Shown here: in pieces, positions 1 through 11,922 of the stretch | Layout of the letters: every line of letters starts with the position of its first letter | Numbering within the stretch: the first letter of the stretch is position 1 | Origin: Anseranas semipalmata | Lineage: Eukaryota > Chordata > Aves > Anseriformes > Anseranatidae | Assembly (NCBI GenBank): GCA_013399115.1 | Contig: VXAA01004298.1 | Coordinates: 905,460 to 969,459 of the forward strand | Length of the DNA: 64,000 nt | Reading direction: 5' to 3' | The notes under the pieces: generated by a model | Databases searched by the model: none | Told to the model about the DNA's origin: nothing | The model's input: only the letters and a program-made list of their open reading frames with translations | Position numbers and translations under genes: made by a program

Positions 1-953
1 CTGCAGCTAAGGGTTGCCGAGAGCAATGTTCCGACCGCATCCAAGCCAGCAAGGAGAAACCAGCCAGTGCCGCCGTGCGACCCGGCTGCAAGTCACGCAG
101 GAGTCCGTCCCAGGCTGGGGGCTTGGGCCTGACTCTTCCTCCCCGTACAAAGCTGGATGTCGGCTCAGACAAAAAAAACACGTTTAAGAAAAAGCCTGTG
201 TTGTGGAAAATACAGTTTAGTGACTAACTTGCTTTTTCTGACCTACACTTTAACTAGAGGCCTATTATAGTTTAGAATATAGTTCTAGCATTTAGCATAT
301 AGTTTTATAGTTCAGTCCTAGCAATAATGTGATTTGAATATTTACTGCAAATTAGTTCTTTACGAAGTTCCCCCAGCAGTTTCATGTGGGTAAGATTTCC
401 TTAGATCCTGCCTTCAAATATTATTTTAAAGTATACACTAACAATTAGCATATTTTCTTAAGAAGCACCTTCATTTCAGTGCTGTGTGCAGCGCTCTCTG
501 AGTTAATTGAATATTAAGGTAACACTATGAAGCTCTAGGTGAGGAACTTTAACACAGAACTCCATACAAAGAGAGTATATTTTCATTAGTACAACAGTAA
601 ATATGTCATTCATGTGAAAATATAAAACAAGGAAAATCTAAAGAACATGAGCAAGTTATTCTGAAGTTATGTTTTTAAACGCTACCTCTCTTAAAAGCAT
701 ATAATCTTTCAGAGTTCTGTGCAATTCTTTCAGAAATGTATCTTTTAATGTATTAACTGAGTAGCAGACTTGAAAATATTTCGGTTTATTCATAGATGTA
801 ATAAGCAGTAGCCAATGGCTGGAGCTACCAGCCAGTCAAGAAAATAGCTCATCAGTAAATACACATTTCAAAATCAGCAAAACTGAGAGTCCAGTGGGCT
901 AAGGACAATACAGCCTATAAAATTACATCTGTTATGTGGTACACAGTGGTACG

Positions 954-970
954 GACCCTTAAAAAGGGTC
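954..970. repeat. Short perfect inverted repeat
   Basis: Seven-base arms (GACCCTT and AAGGGTC) flank a three-base AAA spacer. The hairpin is too small to be a microRNA precursor and has no obvious role. It is recorded as a sequence fact only. Confidence 0.6.
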
Positions 971-3900
971 AAAATCAAAGCTGCATTTAATTATTAAACT
1001 GCCTCTCATCCCTCTTTCTTACCAAGTAAAAAGACGGTACTCTATCAAAAGTGTGTAAAATAACGAGCAGCCAGTTACCACAATAAAAATTAGTGGCCAT
1101 TTTGAACAAAGAGAATTCTATAAAGCTGACTTCTTTATGCACAGACCCCCGCAAACAGACTGCATTGCAGTCTCACAACAGAAGTGCAAACACATATATA
1201 ATAGTCCAAAATACTTATTTTCAAAAGTTACTTGTTCCTTTACATCTCAGCAATGAAGACAGGAAATAAAGAAGTAAGGGTGGGAAAACAAGACTGGCAC
1301 TGAAAGTAGTATAGCTGTGGATAAACGGAACACAAGCTGCAGGGAAGACATGCAGCAAGGCTTGTCTATCAGTGTGAGGCAAACAGAGCACGAAGGACTA
1401 GGGAAACAAAGAATGACAGAAAAAAGACAAAGGAATGTAAAGACAGAAAATAGGGAAATGGATATTAAAACCTTGAGGTTCATATTACTGCTCTGGACAT
1501 CTCAAAATCTAGTAAGCCCATTTTTAATAAAATACATGATCAAGAGGTTTTGTACTCCAAAATAAATACCAGCCAGAATACTCTAATGAATTTGACAAGG
1601 AAAGTCAAAAGAAAAAAACAACTACTATTTCGTAGTATTGTGTGCTAAAGCTTGCTTAATTTTTATTAATATACCCGACACTAAACAAAGCCAGATCAAG
1701 AGAGTTTGCAAGCAGAAGCCAGCTAATGATGGAGAATCTGGCTTGGAATAGCGCTGTCGGTGCACCATGAAGTGCCTAACCTAACTGTTACAATTACCCT
1801 CAATTCAATCATTAGAAGTTGGATTTGAGCTCGTACTGAAAAGAAACCCACAGATATTAAAAGTGGAAATGCACAGTTAGGACATGTATATATCCTTAAT
1901 TATGGCACATGGTGGCACAATCAAGAGGGGGATGAAATTATCATCCACGATGTATCCATTTCTTTTCCTCTAGTGTGCAAACACAAATGCTAAGATACCT
2001 TAATTAGAGCCATATGGCTAGTGTACAAAGTCACTGCAGGGTATTGTTAATGCAGTTTGAGTGCCCAAACTATGCTCATTCAGATGTTTTTGAATTACTC
2101 TGAATAGTTATAGATAATAGTAATTAAATCCAAAAATACTGGTTGAAAAGATCATTGGGTTTGAGATAATGATAACACACTTGTACTGCGTCTAACCACA
2201 AATTATAAGCATACTGACTCCATATTAATGCAAACACACATCCTCAGAGTAGCTCTGATTTGGTTACCTCCAGAAGAATAGGTCATTTTGGAGAAGAGCC
2301 CAGGAAAAAGCAGCTATAGGTTAAATTACCAATCCAAGTCCACGTCACTGTGCCATAGTAACATTTGGAGACAGTGAGTAGGGGCACTCAGGGTCTTGTA
2401 AAATCAGCCCCTTACATATTTTGGAAGAGCCACAAGTCAACAAATAACGGTGACAGCAGTACAATATATCCCAAAACAAATTAGAAAACTGGTGGATGGG
2501 TTCAGTGGAGAGCCAATGCACATAAACATTGATTTTAGTTGTAGCACAGATGAAAATAGTTTAAAGGTAGCAGAAATTCATTTCTCATATGATATTCTAT
2601 TGGAAATCTAAAAAAAAAAAAAGGAGTTCAAATGTACTGAGTTCTGCCTTGATTGTGTATTACCTCATCATTTGACACACCAGAAGAAGAAAGATGTTTC
2701 TTTAGCTTGCCAGTAATGAGGACAAAAGGCAAACTTAACAAGGTGCTAAACTGAAGGTAGGAAAAATGTTATGTTATAAAGCAATACTCCATAATAAATG
2801 GTGGTATTAGTGGATAACAGACAAATAAAACCAGATAATAAATTACTTGTTGACTATTAACGTATTGGTCATCTTGCCTCTTTCAACCTTCTTCTGTCTC
2901 AGTGGCCATATCCATAACCACGATGCTGCTGACACCACGCTCAAGTCGATGAAGTATGATCATTTACATCACCCGATGAGCTGGCATGGGGCATATAAAT
3001 TAGTTCTCTGCCTTGAATTCCTTGCGTACACTAAGCACCAGTAGCTGTTAATGAGAGATTCGGGATGTGGTGAGAAGGAGAGCACTAAGTGTGCTCTTTT
3101 TGAGCATTTTAGAGTCTTTCAAAAAAAAAAGAGGGAGCACCTTTATTGCTGAAAAAACAGGAAACAGTTTTCTTACAAAATGAAAATGTTTATAAAGGCC
3201 AAAGTACATCACAAGCAAAGAATGATGCAATCATGTTCCTCACTCCATCATCCTAGGACGTTAAAATGTGGGGATAATATTGCATATAGTAGAATTTCTT
3301 GTTGCCCGTTATCTTTCATTCAACAATAAAAAGATTTTTTCCTATATTTATTCATTTAAAAAACTAGCAGTATTATCTTTGCGTGTTTACTACAAGACAC
3401 CACAAAAAATGAAACACTGCTGTGTGCACACTTCAGTGCTCCACTACTATCAAGAACTGTCTGTTATTTCTATCATTGTCCTTCTTCTTATTTCCCTTGT
3501 GTACTTCAGATATATCTCCCATTAACTAGAAGGAGTAAAAAGCTGAGAATGGAGACAGCAGAAATAACTAAAAGAAGGTTTCCTGCTCTATGACTGCCTG
3601 TAGACTGGTGCACTGCCCCTGCTCGTATCCCTGCTGTTGTTGCAACTGCTGTCCAGTCACCGTATCAAAGAACTCCTCATTTCTGCTTTTTTTCTTTTTC
3701 TAAATCAGAGAACTGAAAACTCACCCGAAGATTCTGCTCAAGGGTGTTTTCCCCAGTTTTATACTATTTTGTGATCCTTAGGTATAAATTCTGCATACCT
3801 AAAGATCTTGTTAACACTCTTTGACACACTATAAAAAAAATAAATGTACCGATGTCATTTTCCCTGATGAAGTGAATATACCTTCACTTTCCCACTTCTT

Positions 3901-4601
3901 ACTCAGAAATGAGTGACAATGCAGATGGCAGTGGAAAGACAGAGCAGAAGAGAAGCAGGTGTGGAAGAAGCAAAGTACTGTCCTTAAAAAAGATGTCTAA
4001 TATCTTGATTAGATCAACAGTGTTGCTCCAGCTCTGATCTCTCTGACATTACTATGGCTATAAGAAGCACCTGCCCCAAGTAAAATCAAAGCCCACCAGC
4101 TCAGTAAAGCATCTTCTCTCCAGCAATGGTCAACAGCAATTTCCCAACAAAAAGTAAAAGATGTAGCACAACCTGAAAGTGATGCTTCCTCCATCCCCCC
4201 AAGTCCTCTGCCCGACTTCAAAGGCTCGTAAGCCCAGAGCCCTCCTGGCTGAGAGATGTCTCTTCTTCAACAGCCACTGACTGATTTCTCTTCCATAAAT
4301 TTATTCTGATTTCTTTTTTTTTTAATTTATTTTCTTGCTGTTTTCATCTAAAAGCATAACACTGCACTATTTGTTCTGGCTATTTCCCATTCACTGACTG
4401 ATGAAACAATAATAAATGGGAGTATATTTGGGGAAGGGTTAAAAAAAGAATAAAATCCTAAAAAAAGGGGCTTATAGTTTATGAAGAAACAGTGTTTCTG
4501 AAACCTGCTCCAAATCTCAAGTATATTTGTAACAAAAATCACAGATCTAATTTAATTATACATCCATGCAGCAAACGTTTCTCCTATACAGAAATTCTCC
4601 C

Positions 4602-4616
4602 TATATATATATATAT
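4602..4616. repeat. TA dinucleotide microsatellite
   Basis: An uninterrupted TA tract of about seven and a half units, followed by T/A-rich sequence with TTTA and TTAT units. It is ordinary simple-sequence DNA and likely length-polymorphic. Confidence 0.85.
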
Positions 4617-6656
4617 TTATTTATTATTATTTCTTCTATATGTGTAAAACAAATATCCAGGAACAACAGTATTTTAAAATTAAATTTGAAAACAATGTTG
4701 AAGTAGTTTTACAAGTTTTCAAGCTATTTCATTTCATGTTTCTCAATACCACTTACTGCTGTAATTAATACAAAACTCCAGCCTCAGTAGAGAAGCTCTT
4801 ATTAGCACAAGTTTTTGAGAACATCTCACCTTAAAAGAATACAAGAACAGATTGCAAAGTGTAAAGGATAACTTGGGCTTTGATTCTTTAATAGTGCTTC
4901 AGATCTGCATGTTGAAAGAAGTTGGGCTGTTTTATTTATTTATTTTTCATTCATAATATGTGCCTCAGGAATCATTAAACCATTAGTCTTTTCCCAAATA
5001 TTTCAGTCAGTGATAAAAGTGTTTCATAAAAACTCAGTGACGCAATTCAAGGCTGCTGACAAAACTACTTAGCTAATTAATTGCTGGAAGACAATATGTA
5101 ATGATAAAGTAGAATTACTGGACTTTGAGACAAAGATAAGACCAATAAATTCCATCTCCAGCAGATCTTGATACTAAAGCACATGATCTCCTTCAATCTG
5201 TTTCTTTCATACATTTAAAAAAAATTGTATCATTATGGTGATATGTGTACATTCAAGCCCTGCAGAGATAGTACATTTGTAATTTGTAATTGTTGCAGAA
5301 ACAAAAGGGCTTTTCCCAAACCTAAGGTGACATCTGGAAAATGCAGACCAGAAGACATGACCTGGATCACAGCCCAGTTGGTATAGTTCAAAGGGCCCTG
5401 ATCGTTATTCCAGAAGACGTCCCCAAAATGATCGTGTGTCACAGGAAGGCAGTGGGAAACATGCAGTGTCTTGGTGATACCTGAAGTCTTGGCAGTATGA
5501 GGTGAAAGATGTTTTTGTGTGCAGGGAGTGAACTCTCCACTGGGCTACGCAGATGAATGTCCCTGTCTGCAGCAGCCCCTTAGAGGAAAAACTCACTTGA
5601 ACAATAACTGGTGGTAATTAAGCAATCCAGTTTCTCTGCTGGATGTTCAAACAAAACAACCTATCTGTTTGTCTCATGAAGTGGCTTTGCAGGGTTACGA
5701 ATAATTTTGGAGGCCTTCTAAATATCTAAAATATTTTAAAGAGTCATTTGTAATTAAAACTTTATAATACCTGGCAAAACCATTTTTTTTCTTCAGACTA
5801 TTTTCATTTAGTATACTGGAAAAGGGTTTTGATGGGAACATCACTCACTTTTTTTCTTGAATACCTACCTCCATTAAGAAGCGAGCACCAAATAATAAAC
5901 ACCAGCAAGAGACAGCTAACAGGCAGAAAGAGATTCCGTCTTGGATTAGTTTTAACAATGTTAGAGGCATTGCTGAGGTAACATCACTGACAACAAAACA
6001 CTGCTACATTTAGGTGTAACTATATTACATTCCTGTGTATTTTGTCATACCATAGTAAATGCTGTTGAAGAAAATCATGGGGACAGGCACTCAACAGAAG
6101 TTTTCTATAGTTACAAAAGAAAAAAAGATCCGAATTCCTCCCAAACTCATCTTTAAATCAATTTAAAAAACAGCACATCCTTTTTTATTTTTTCTTTTTA
6201 GAAAACAGCTGGCCTCAGAAAAAACATCCAACCTTCCCTTGAGAATGTCAATTTGACAGACTACCAAAAAGCTAAGCTGTATTTCAGGGAAAGATATGCA
6301 GAAAAAAACAATAATAATAAAGTCTCCCCAGAATTTCATAAACACATTAGAAAAATGCCACTAGCTGTGATTATCATCACACACATAGAATCACAACTAG
6401 GTCTCCATGCGAGTGTGGATAGCGGAGTATTTTATCTATAGATAAATCTGAGTAGGATAGATAGGTCTGAGTAAAAATATTACCAAAAACTTAAACAAAA
6501 TACAGATAACTTGGTGTGCAGTGTTCTGCTTCCATGGCTTTGAAAGTTTGCCTTTGTACTTCTTGAGAGCACACACCAGATACCAAATGAAGCTCACCTG
6601 TGACTTTGATGGCACTCTGTGATGTAAAATTACATGTTCTTTCCCTGTTAATTGAA

Positions 6657-6715
6657 CAGGGGGATTGGACCAGATGACCTCCAAAGGTCCCTTCTAACCT
6701 AAACTGTTCTGTGTA
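6657..6715 (+). mobile_element. CR1 LINE 3' tail, plus orientation
   Basis: The stretch matches the conserved 3' end of avian CR1 elements: a GGGGGATTGGACCAGATGACC block, then CTCC, AAAGGTCCCTTCTAACC, then a degenerate AAACTGTTCTGTG terminus. CR1 copies are usually 5'-truncated, and only about 60 bases can be recognised here. Upstream sequence does not clearly continue the element. The tail is diverged from consensus and has no coding capacity. Confidence 0.8.
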
Positions 6716-7617
6716 AGCTATAAAGAGGACTGTCCTGCCATCTTTACATAAGCAGATCTGCCAGTAAGTTTAATGTGGATGCCACACAGCGCAGAAAACA
6801 CACCACAGATCAGTGATGTGGAGCAGGAATTGCCCTGGGTTGGAGAAGGATGCACAGGGATAACCCGACGTCCAGGCACAGCTCGCCTGGGCCCAGCTGG
6901 GCCAGCTTCAGGCTCAGGCGCATCCCTGGATAAAATGATACTACCGATTGCAGAGTGAAAAGGGAAGCTGCATAATTAATTTGGCGGAAAAATAAATCCC
7001 ATGCAGTATGTCAGATGTATTTAAGAAAAGCAGGGAGCTTTCTGGTGGTAGAAACACAACTGCTGTCAAAACAAATTGTTGCTCTCGTGACCTGTTTCTT
7101 CTGAGAACGTGCCAATCCATTCTCCGTTGCATGGTTCTCCATGTGACAAAACTCTCTAGTTTGGCAAGTTAATAATATAGCATGTATAAATAACATGTTA
7201 GCAATGTTCAGACCCAATATCACTCCCCATATCATCTTTAAGTGTGATGTCAGTCTTCCAGTAGAAGTTCGAGACATCCCCCCCTCCTCTTTTTGAATAC
7301 TATTAGGACAGCCTGCATGACAGAAATCTCCTTTATCACATAATAATCTTGTTATCAAAAGAACTTAATTATCAGTAACACATCATCTTAATGATGTAAT
7401 GATGTAACACCTCATGTTATCATCTTAACACTGTTAAGAATTGCCAAAGTGTGGCTAGACCTCTGTATTTCAAAACCATCATGCCTTTTGTTAGCTGAAC
7501 AGGAATATTTGTCTTCTGCCCCATCTGGTCAGCTCTCTCGCCTGCATGCAGCACCTAGCTTTTAGCAATTTCAGTGACCCAGCCTCACAACCATGACTCA
7601 CTAAAATATGCACTTAC
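6716..7617. other. Intergenic or intronic stretch downstream of a CR1 tail
   Basis: There is no convincing gene. A GC-rich spot at 6880-6915 contains the perfect 14-base palindrome GGCCCAGCTGGGCC (6890-6903) with a central CAGCTG E-box. A 115-codon minus-strand open frame at 7011-7358 includes a hydrophobic run (about residues 43-64). It does not join the neighbouring candidate exon in a compatible phase, so I do not call it a gene. Confidence 0.6.
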
Positions 7618-7817
7618 CCAAAGGTGAGACCAACAGCCAGAAACTGACTGTTGAAATGTCTGTCCTTTTCCTCTGGCAGCAGGAAGTTTTCTGGTAGTTG
7701 TGAATTTTCAGGCGGCTCCATTCAGTGACGCCGGTTATGCTAAATTAACCTCCGCTCTCATTAACTCATCCTGTCCTTCCTTTGCTCTGTAAATTGCAGG
7801 TCTTAGGTTACTGATAC
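7618..7817 (-). CDS. Candidate 5' coding exon (ATG at 7721), unknown protein
   Basis: On the minus strand a T-rich tract ending in TTTTTTAG precedes base 7817, and the interval ends at 7618 followed by the strong donor GTAAGT. Inside it an ATG at 7721-7719 is immediately preceded by an in-frame TGA, which fixes the start. The reading frame gives 34 residues beginning MEPPENSQLPENFLL, acidic and proline-rich at first. It ends with a more hydrophobic FLAVGLTF and leaves two bases (GG) to be completed by the next exon. I do not recognise the protein and found no convincing next exon at lower coordinates. The hydrophobic end could begin a membrane segment. It may equally be a pseudo-exon or part of a long non-coding RNA. 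The boundaries and frame are seen; the coding status is inferred. Confidence 0.3.
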
Positions 7818-8516
7818 CTAAAAAACAATGGGGAAAACAAAAGTCAAAAAATCATGTATAGAATTGGCAGTAATTTTGTGTACTTATCCTTAATCCTCCC
7901 TTGTTGGAGGGATAAAATGTCCTTGTTCAGTTCAGCTGGCCTCCATGTTAACTAGATTTTTTTAAACCTATTTTCAAGATAGATAGGAAGTAGTTATTTT
8001 CTTTTTGTATTACAGATTGAACCTGTACAAACTGTGGTCTCTTCCAGAGATTAAAGTTGGTCTACGCTGGTAACGTTTAATACCTAAAAGAAATCAGCAA
8101 GGACAAGATCTTTTAGTAAAAATACTTCAGATTTCAGAGTTTTATCAGCTTGTCTAATTCTAACTAGCTCCATTTAATGCAACATCCATTTTCCAGCAAA
8201 ATTCTATGAGATTTCTTAGTTCAGATTGTTATTACTTTTGTTTTGTAAATACAGAACCATCAGTATTTAATGGTGTAACACATACCTATTTCCCCTGGAT
8301 CAGGTCTATGGATTTGCTGTATATGGGGACTTTTGGCAAGAATGTTTTAGTTTAATATAGGTTTGCTTAGTGTCTGTGGGAATATTTACTTGGATTAGTC
8401 AGGAAACAAGGTAATGACTAAGACAATTTCATTTCTTGGTAACATACATTACTTACTGAAGAGAACTGTATTGTTAGGACAATAATTACATAAAAATACA
8501 TGAAGTACAATTCAAG

Positions 8517-8530
8517 CACACACACACACA
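8517..8530. repeat. CA dinucleotide microsatellite
   Basis: Seven perfect CA units followed by an A run. It is short and ordinary. Confidence 0.85.
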
Positions 8531-9290
8531 AAAATCTATCATTTAGGTAATTCAGATATGATTATTTCTCAATTTTCTTCTCTGAACAAAAGTAGAGAAC
8601 ATTGTCTCCCCCTGTACAAAGACATGGATAGGATTTACAAACACATAATGCTTAACTTCTTGATCTCAATGAACTGGCGGAAGAATGTAAAACTATACGT
8701 TTACCACTGCTGTTCTGTGTTGCAGAGCAATATATAAAGGACAGGTAGTCTGTCTGAAACTCAAAGACTGTGCAGATCTTCCAATACAAATGAGAGAACA
8801 GAATGAAAATGGCACTTAGGTAAATTTTCCCAGTTCCAATACTCTTTTCATTTTATTCTCTTGGAAGTCTGGGAGAAGAAATTATTAGCTTTGCTCAGAT
8901 TTTGAAACTGGGAATGAAGAGGCACAATGAAGAAAAAAAGAAAAAGCAGATTCTGATTCAGCAAATGAATGACTAAAAAATACCATAACCTTGACAGATG
9001 AGGCAACCAGACCATGACAGAAGAATTATGTCCCAGTCAGACTCATGCTGGAAGACATTCCTCAAGACTAGGACAAAGAATGATAGTGGACCATATTGAT
9101 CATGATGTTCACTGCTGTTCCAGAAAGGAAATTTAAGAGATGAAGCTATTTTAGGGTTTGAATAGCACAGGCTAACTCTCTAGGGGACTGTAGAGAATCT
9201 TCCACTGCTCTCTCCTTAACAAAAAGAAGTCTGTGTTTGGAAAAAAAAACTTACCAAACAACATCTACATCCCTGACAGTAGCTCAGGAC

Positions 9291-9331
9291 AAGGATTGAC
9301 TTAGATGATCTACAGAACATTCAAATCTTGC
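9291..9331 (+). mobile_element. Possible ancient CR1 tail remnant
   Basis: The order AGGATTGACTTAGATGATC, then TACAGAACATTCAAATCTTGCC, resembles a decayed version of the CR1 3' consensus (GGATTGGACTAGATGATCTCCAGA and so on). The similarity is limited and the typical terminal repeat is missing, so this is a weak call. Confidence 0.3.
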
Positions 9332-10464
9332 CTTTTCTCTGTTGTAGTAAGACGAGAATATTTTATTAACCTTGTAATGAGGAAAGAGACACAGATGTCG
9401 CATTCCTCTCCTGGGGTCCCTTGCTGCTTTCTGTTAGGATGGGAGTGATTTCTTTTCTGAACCGGTGAAATTCTGTCCCTGCCCTATCAACCTACAGAAC
9501 ATAGGCAGTGTTAAGGTGCTGTATAATCTCAAGCAGACACACTTCTCACAGTTCACAGGTGAACTCACTCTTATCCTATATCCCCACCAAACTCTTCAAC
9601 AAAAGAAGCTGTGTTGCTTCAAAAGAAGTGCTGCCCTTTAACATCGATACATGGATTATAATGGAGGGAGACAAAAAAAAAAAAGCTATCTGCAGCAGTT
9701 ACTACCTGCATGTTCACATGACAAATGTTCAACTGGGTTGTGTCATGGTTATAACCTGATACTTCAGTAGCTGAGAATGTTACTTGTTTTTCTCTTGGAA
9801 AGATCAAAAAGTATGCAGATGTGAAAAAATTATTCTACATAGTTTATTTCTACCCCTAGTCAGCTCTATTCCTTGGCAGCCTAACTCAGTGTCAGCAACC
9901 CCAAGGGTATTTTTATGTATTTCTGCTTTACTTTTTTTGTCTAAGTCCAGTAAGCCTGCAACTCAAATTTTCTTTCTGCAAGGAAAATACCACTCACAGG
10001 CATGCTACGAAATCTCATGCCTCGGAGTTGAACCTTTCTGCACTGCAAGACGAAGGCTGGCCCTTGCTGGATGGCCAGTTCAGCAGTCCACATACAGTGA
10101 ATTTCACGTGTCCTGACTCTGAGGGTCTTGAATATTTCATCACAGTTTTCCATTAACATAGAACTCAGACTGCGAGAACTGCCAAGGGAAATGAACACCC
10201 ACAATTCATGTTTTCAGGGCACTTTAAATCCTTCTGGTAGCTTTGAAAACCTTGGCCTTTGTAGTTACTGTTTCTCTGAACTTACCAAAAACAACAGATG
10301 AAATCTTGCCCTGAGTAGAAGTTACTGGAAGTTTTGCTATTGATTTCAGTGGCATCAAGATTTCACTCAAGAAATTCAACCAATGAGTTTAATGAAGCAC
10401 TGCCTGACTTGGGCCATAGGTTTCTAACTGTGGTGTATCACGAAGCACACAAAGCAGAGTGCCT

Positions 10465-10478
10465 CTGCCAGGGGGCTG
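10465..10478 (+). promoter_or_regulatory. CTCF-like motif
   Basis: CTGCCAGGGGGCTG matches the core of the vertebrate CTCF consensus (CCASYAGRKGGCRS) at ten of the first thirteen positions, including the central AGGGGGC. Such matches occur by chance, and occupancy cannot be judged from sequence. Confidence 0.25.
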
Positions 10479-11896
10479 TTCTTTGAACTCTGCTGACTGA
10501 GACAGCTGCCCTTGTAACGCTTGTGCCATGCTCAAGTCCATCCTTGATCTGCTTTCCAGACAGGGGCCTGAACTGAGCACCTCCCAGGGACACAGATAGC
10601 TCCCACGGATGTGGAAAGGAATTAATACGCTGCCCAGTCTGCCAGTTGCTTAACTCCAGATTACTTTGTTTTCAGTGTTTCTTGTCCTGAAACCCCTTTG
10701 CACATTTCCCTTTCTCTGTGCAATCTATGGCATGCATATGCAGCAGTCGGGATCCCACTCCAGAGATGGATGCCTTTTTTCATAAATACCTGAAGGTAGC
10801 AAAAGTTGCAACATACAATATCTTGATGCATATACTTTTAAAGGATACAAAAACACAGAGAAGGATTCAAGAGTTAAAATAACTAAGTACACTTTATAAT
10901 GCCTTACAGTTATGTAGATGCTCTTTGTGACAAACACCATGCTGCAAAACATTTGGCAAAAACCCTTTCATTTGGTTGCTAAATGCTTAAAAGATGCTGC
11001 AATCACTAAGGGGCACCCTTGCTGGAGCCAGAAGCATAGCGCCCTCGCACTGAACCCTCTGTTGCACATGTCCTCAAGAGCAGGGAGAGACTGTGACAGC
11101 TGCTCACTGCTAGGAGATATTGTTGGAGATCAGGCACCTTGCACATTTGCTTTTCATCCCTAAATTGACATAAACTTCCTGCTCTAAAACCTTGACTAGA
11201 AGAGACAATCATCTACATACAGACTCCCAGTGATCCCCTGCCTCCATGATGATACAGCGTGGCCAGGCTCAGCTGACCAGGGTAAACAGGCTGGTGGATG
11301 CACTACATAGTACAAAGTGCTACTTCACGTAAGAGAAACTGAAATAGCTTTGTTGTAGGACGATTCAACCTTCTGACCTGACTACCGAGTCATAGGGTGA
11401 CTGCTGGCCACCGTGATCACACAGTTTCACGTTGCCTGTTGGTTTTCTACACAGACAACCTGACGACTCAGAGAGTTTTGCACAGACACCAGTTAATTTT
11501 TTTTACAGCAACTGCAGAAGATAGCTCACTGGATCTCTTCCTTGTGGTTAACTAACAGGCTAGTCATTTTTTTCCCCATAATGAACTAGGAGACAAAACC
11601 ATACACTGAAATGTAAATAATAACCAAACAAATCTCAACTTGATTTTCCATCTTCTTAAAGATACTATTAATTGCAAGTAATCTTACTGCAATTTAAAAT
11701 CTGCCAATTTACTAAGGATTTATTAATAAAAATACTAACGACAGAGAGATGCTTTCAAATCTACACTTGAAAAAGTAACAAGGCCAAGAGTTTCTGAAAT
11801 GATGAGCAATGACTGAACCAGTTTAAACAAAGTAAGCACACCCTTGAGACAGTCCACCTGAAACTTTCCATTAAAAAGTCTGGGAGTGCTCAGTAC

Positions 11897-11922
11897 CTGG
11901 CAATTTCCAGTCAAATTGCCAG
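11897..11922. repeat. Perfect 10-base inverted repeat with 6-base loop
   Basis: The arms CTGGCAATTT and AAATTGCCAG are exact reverse complements separated by CCAGTC. A 10-base-pair stem is too short for a microRNA precursor. A paired half-site for a dimeric DNA-binding protein (TGGCA and TGCCA resemble NFI half-sites) is one possible reading. Confidence 0.6.

Larger units (their letters stand above)
1..6656. other. AT-rich non-coding stretch, no gene seen
   Basis: No open frame here looks like a gene: the longest are about 60-85 codons, lie on both strands and lack recognisable domains. The first 160 bases are different, being GC-rich with roughly eleven CpG dinucleotides, and may be the edge of something lying left of the window. 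The rest is AT-rich with short A and T runs, a TA tract near 4602 and a small perfect hairpin at 954-970. Intergenic or intronic DNA is the most likely reading. Confidence 0.7.

Noticed and set aside
5233..5442. Minus-strand frame containing PLNYTNW, reminiscent of a C-type lectin domain
   Set aside because: Only a seven-residue motif matches. The conserved cysteines, WIGL-type segment and the usual glycine-proline context are missing, so chance is more likely.
7011..7358. 115-codon minus-strand open frame with a hydrophobic segment
   Set aside because: The obvious acceptor (CATGCAG) gives an immediate stop in the phase required by the ATG exon at 7618-7817, and no domain is recognised.
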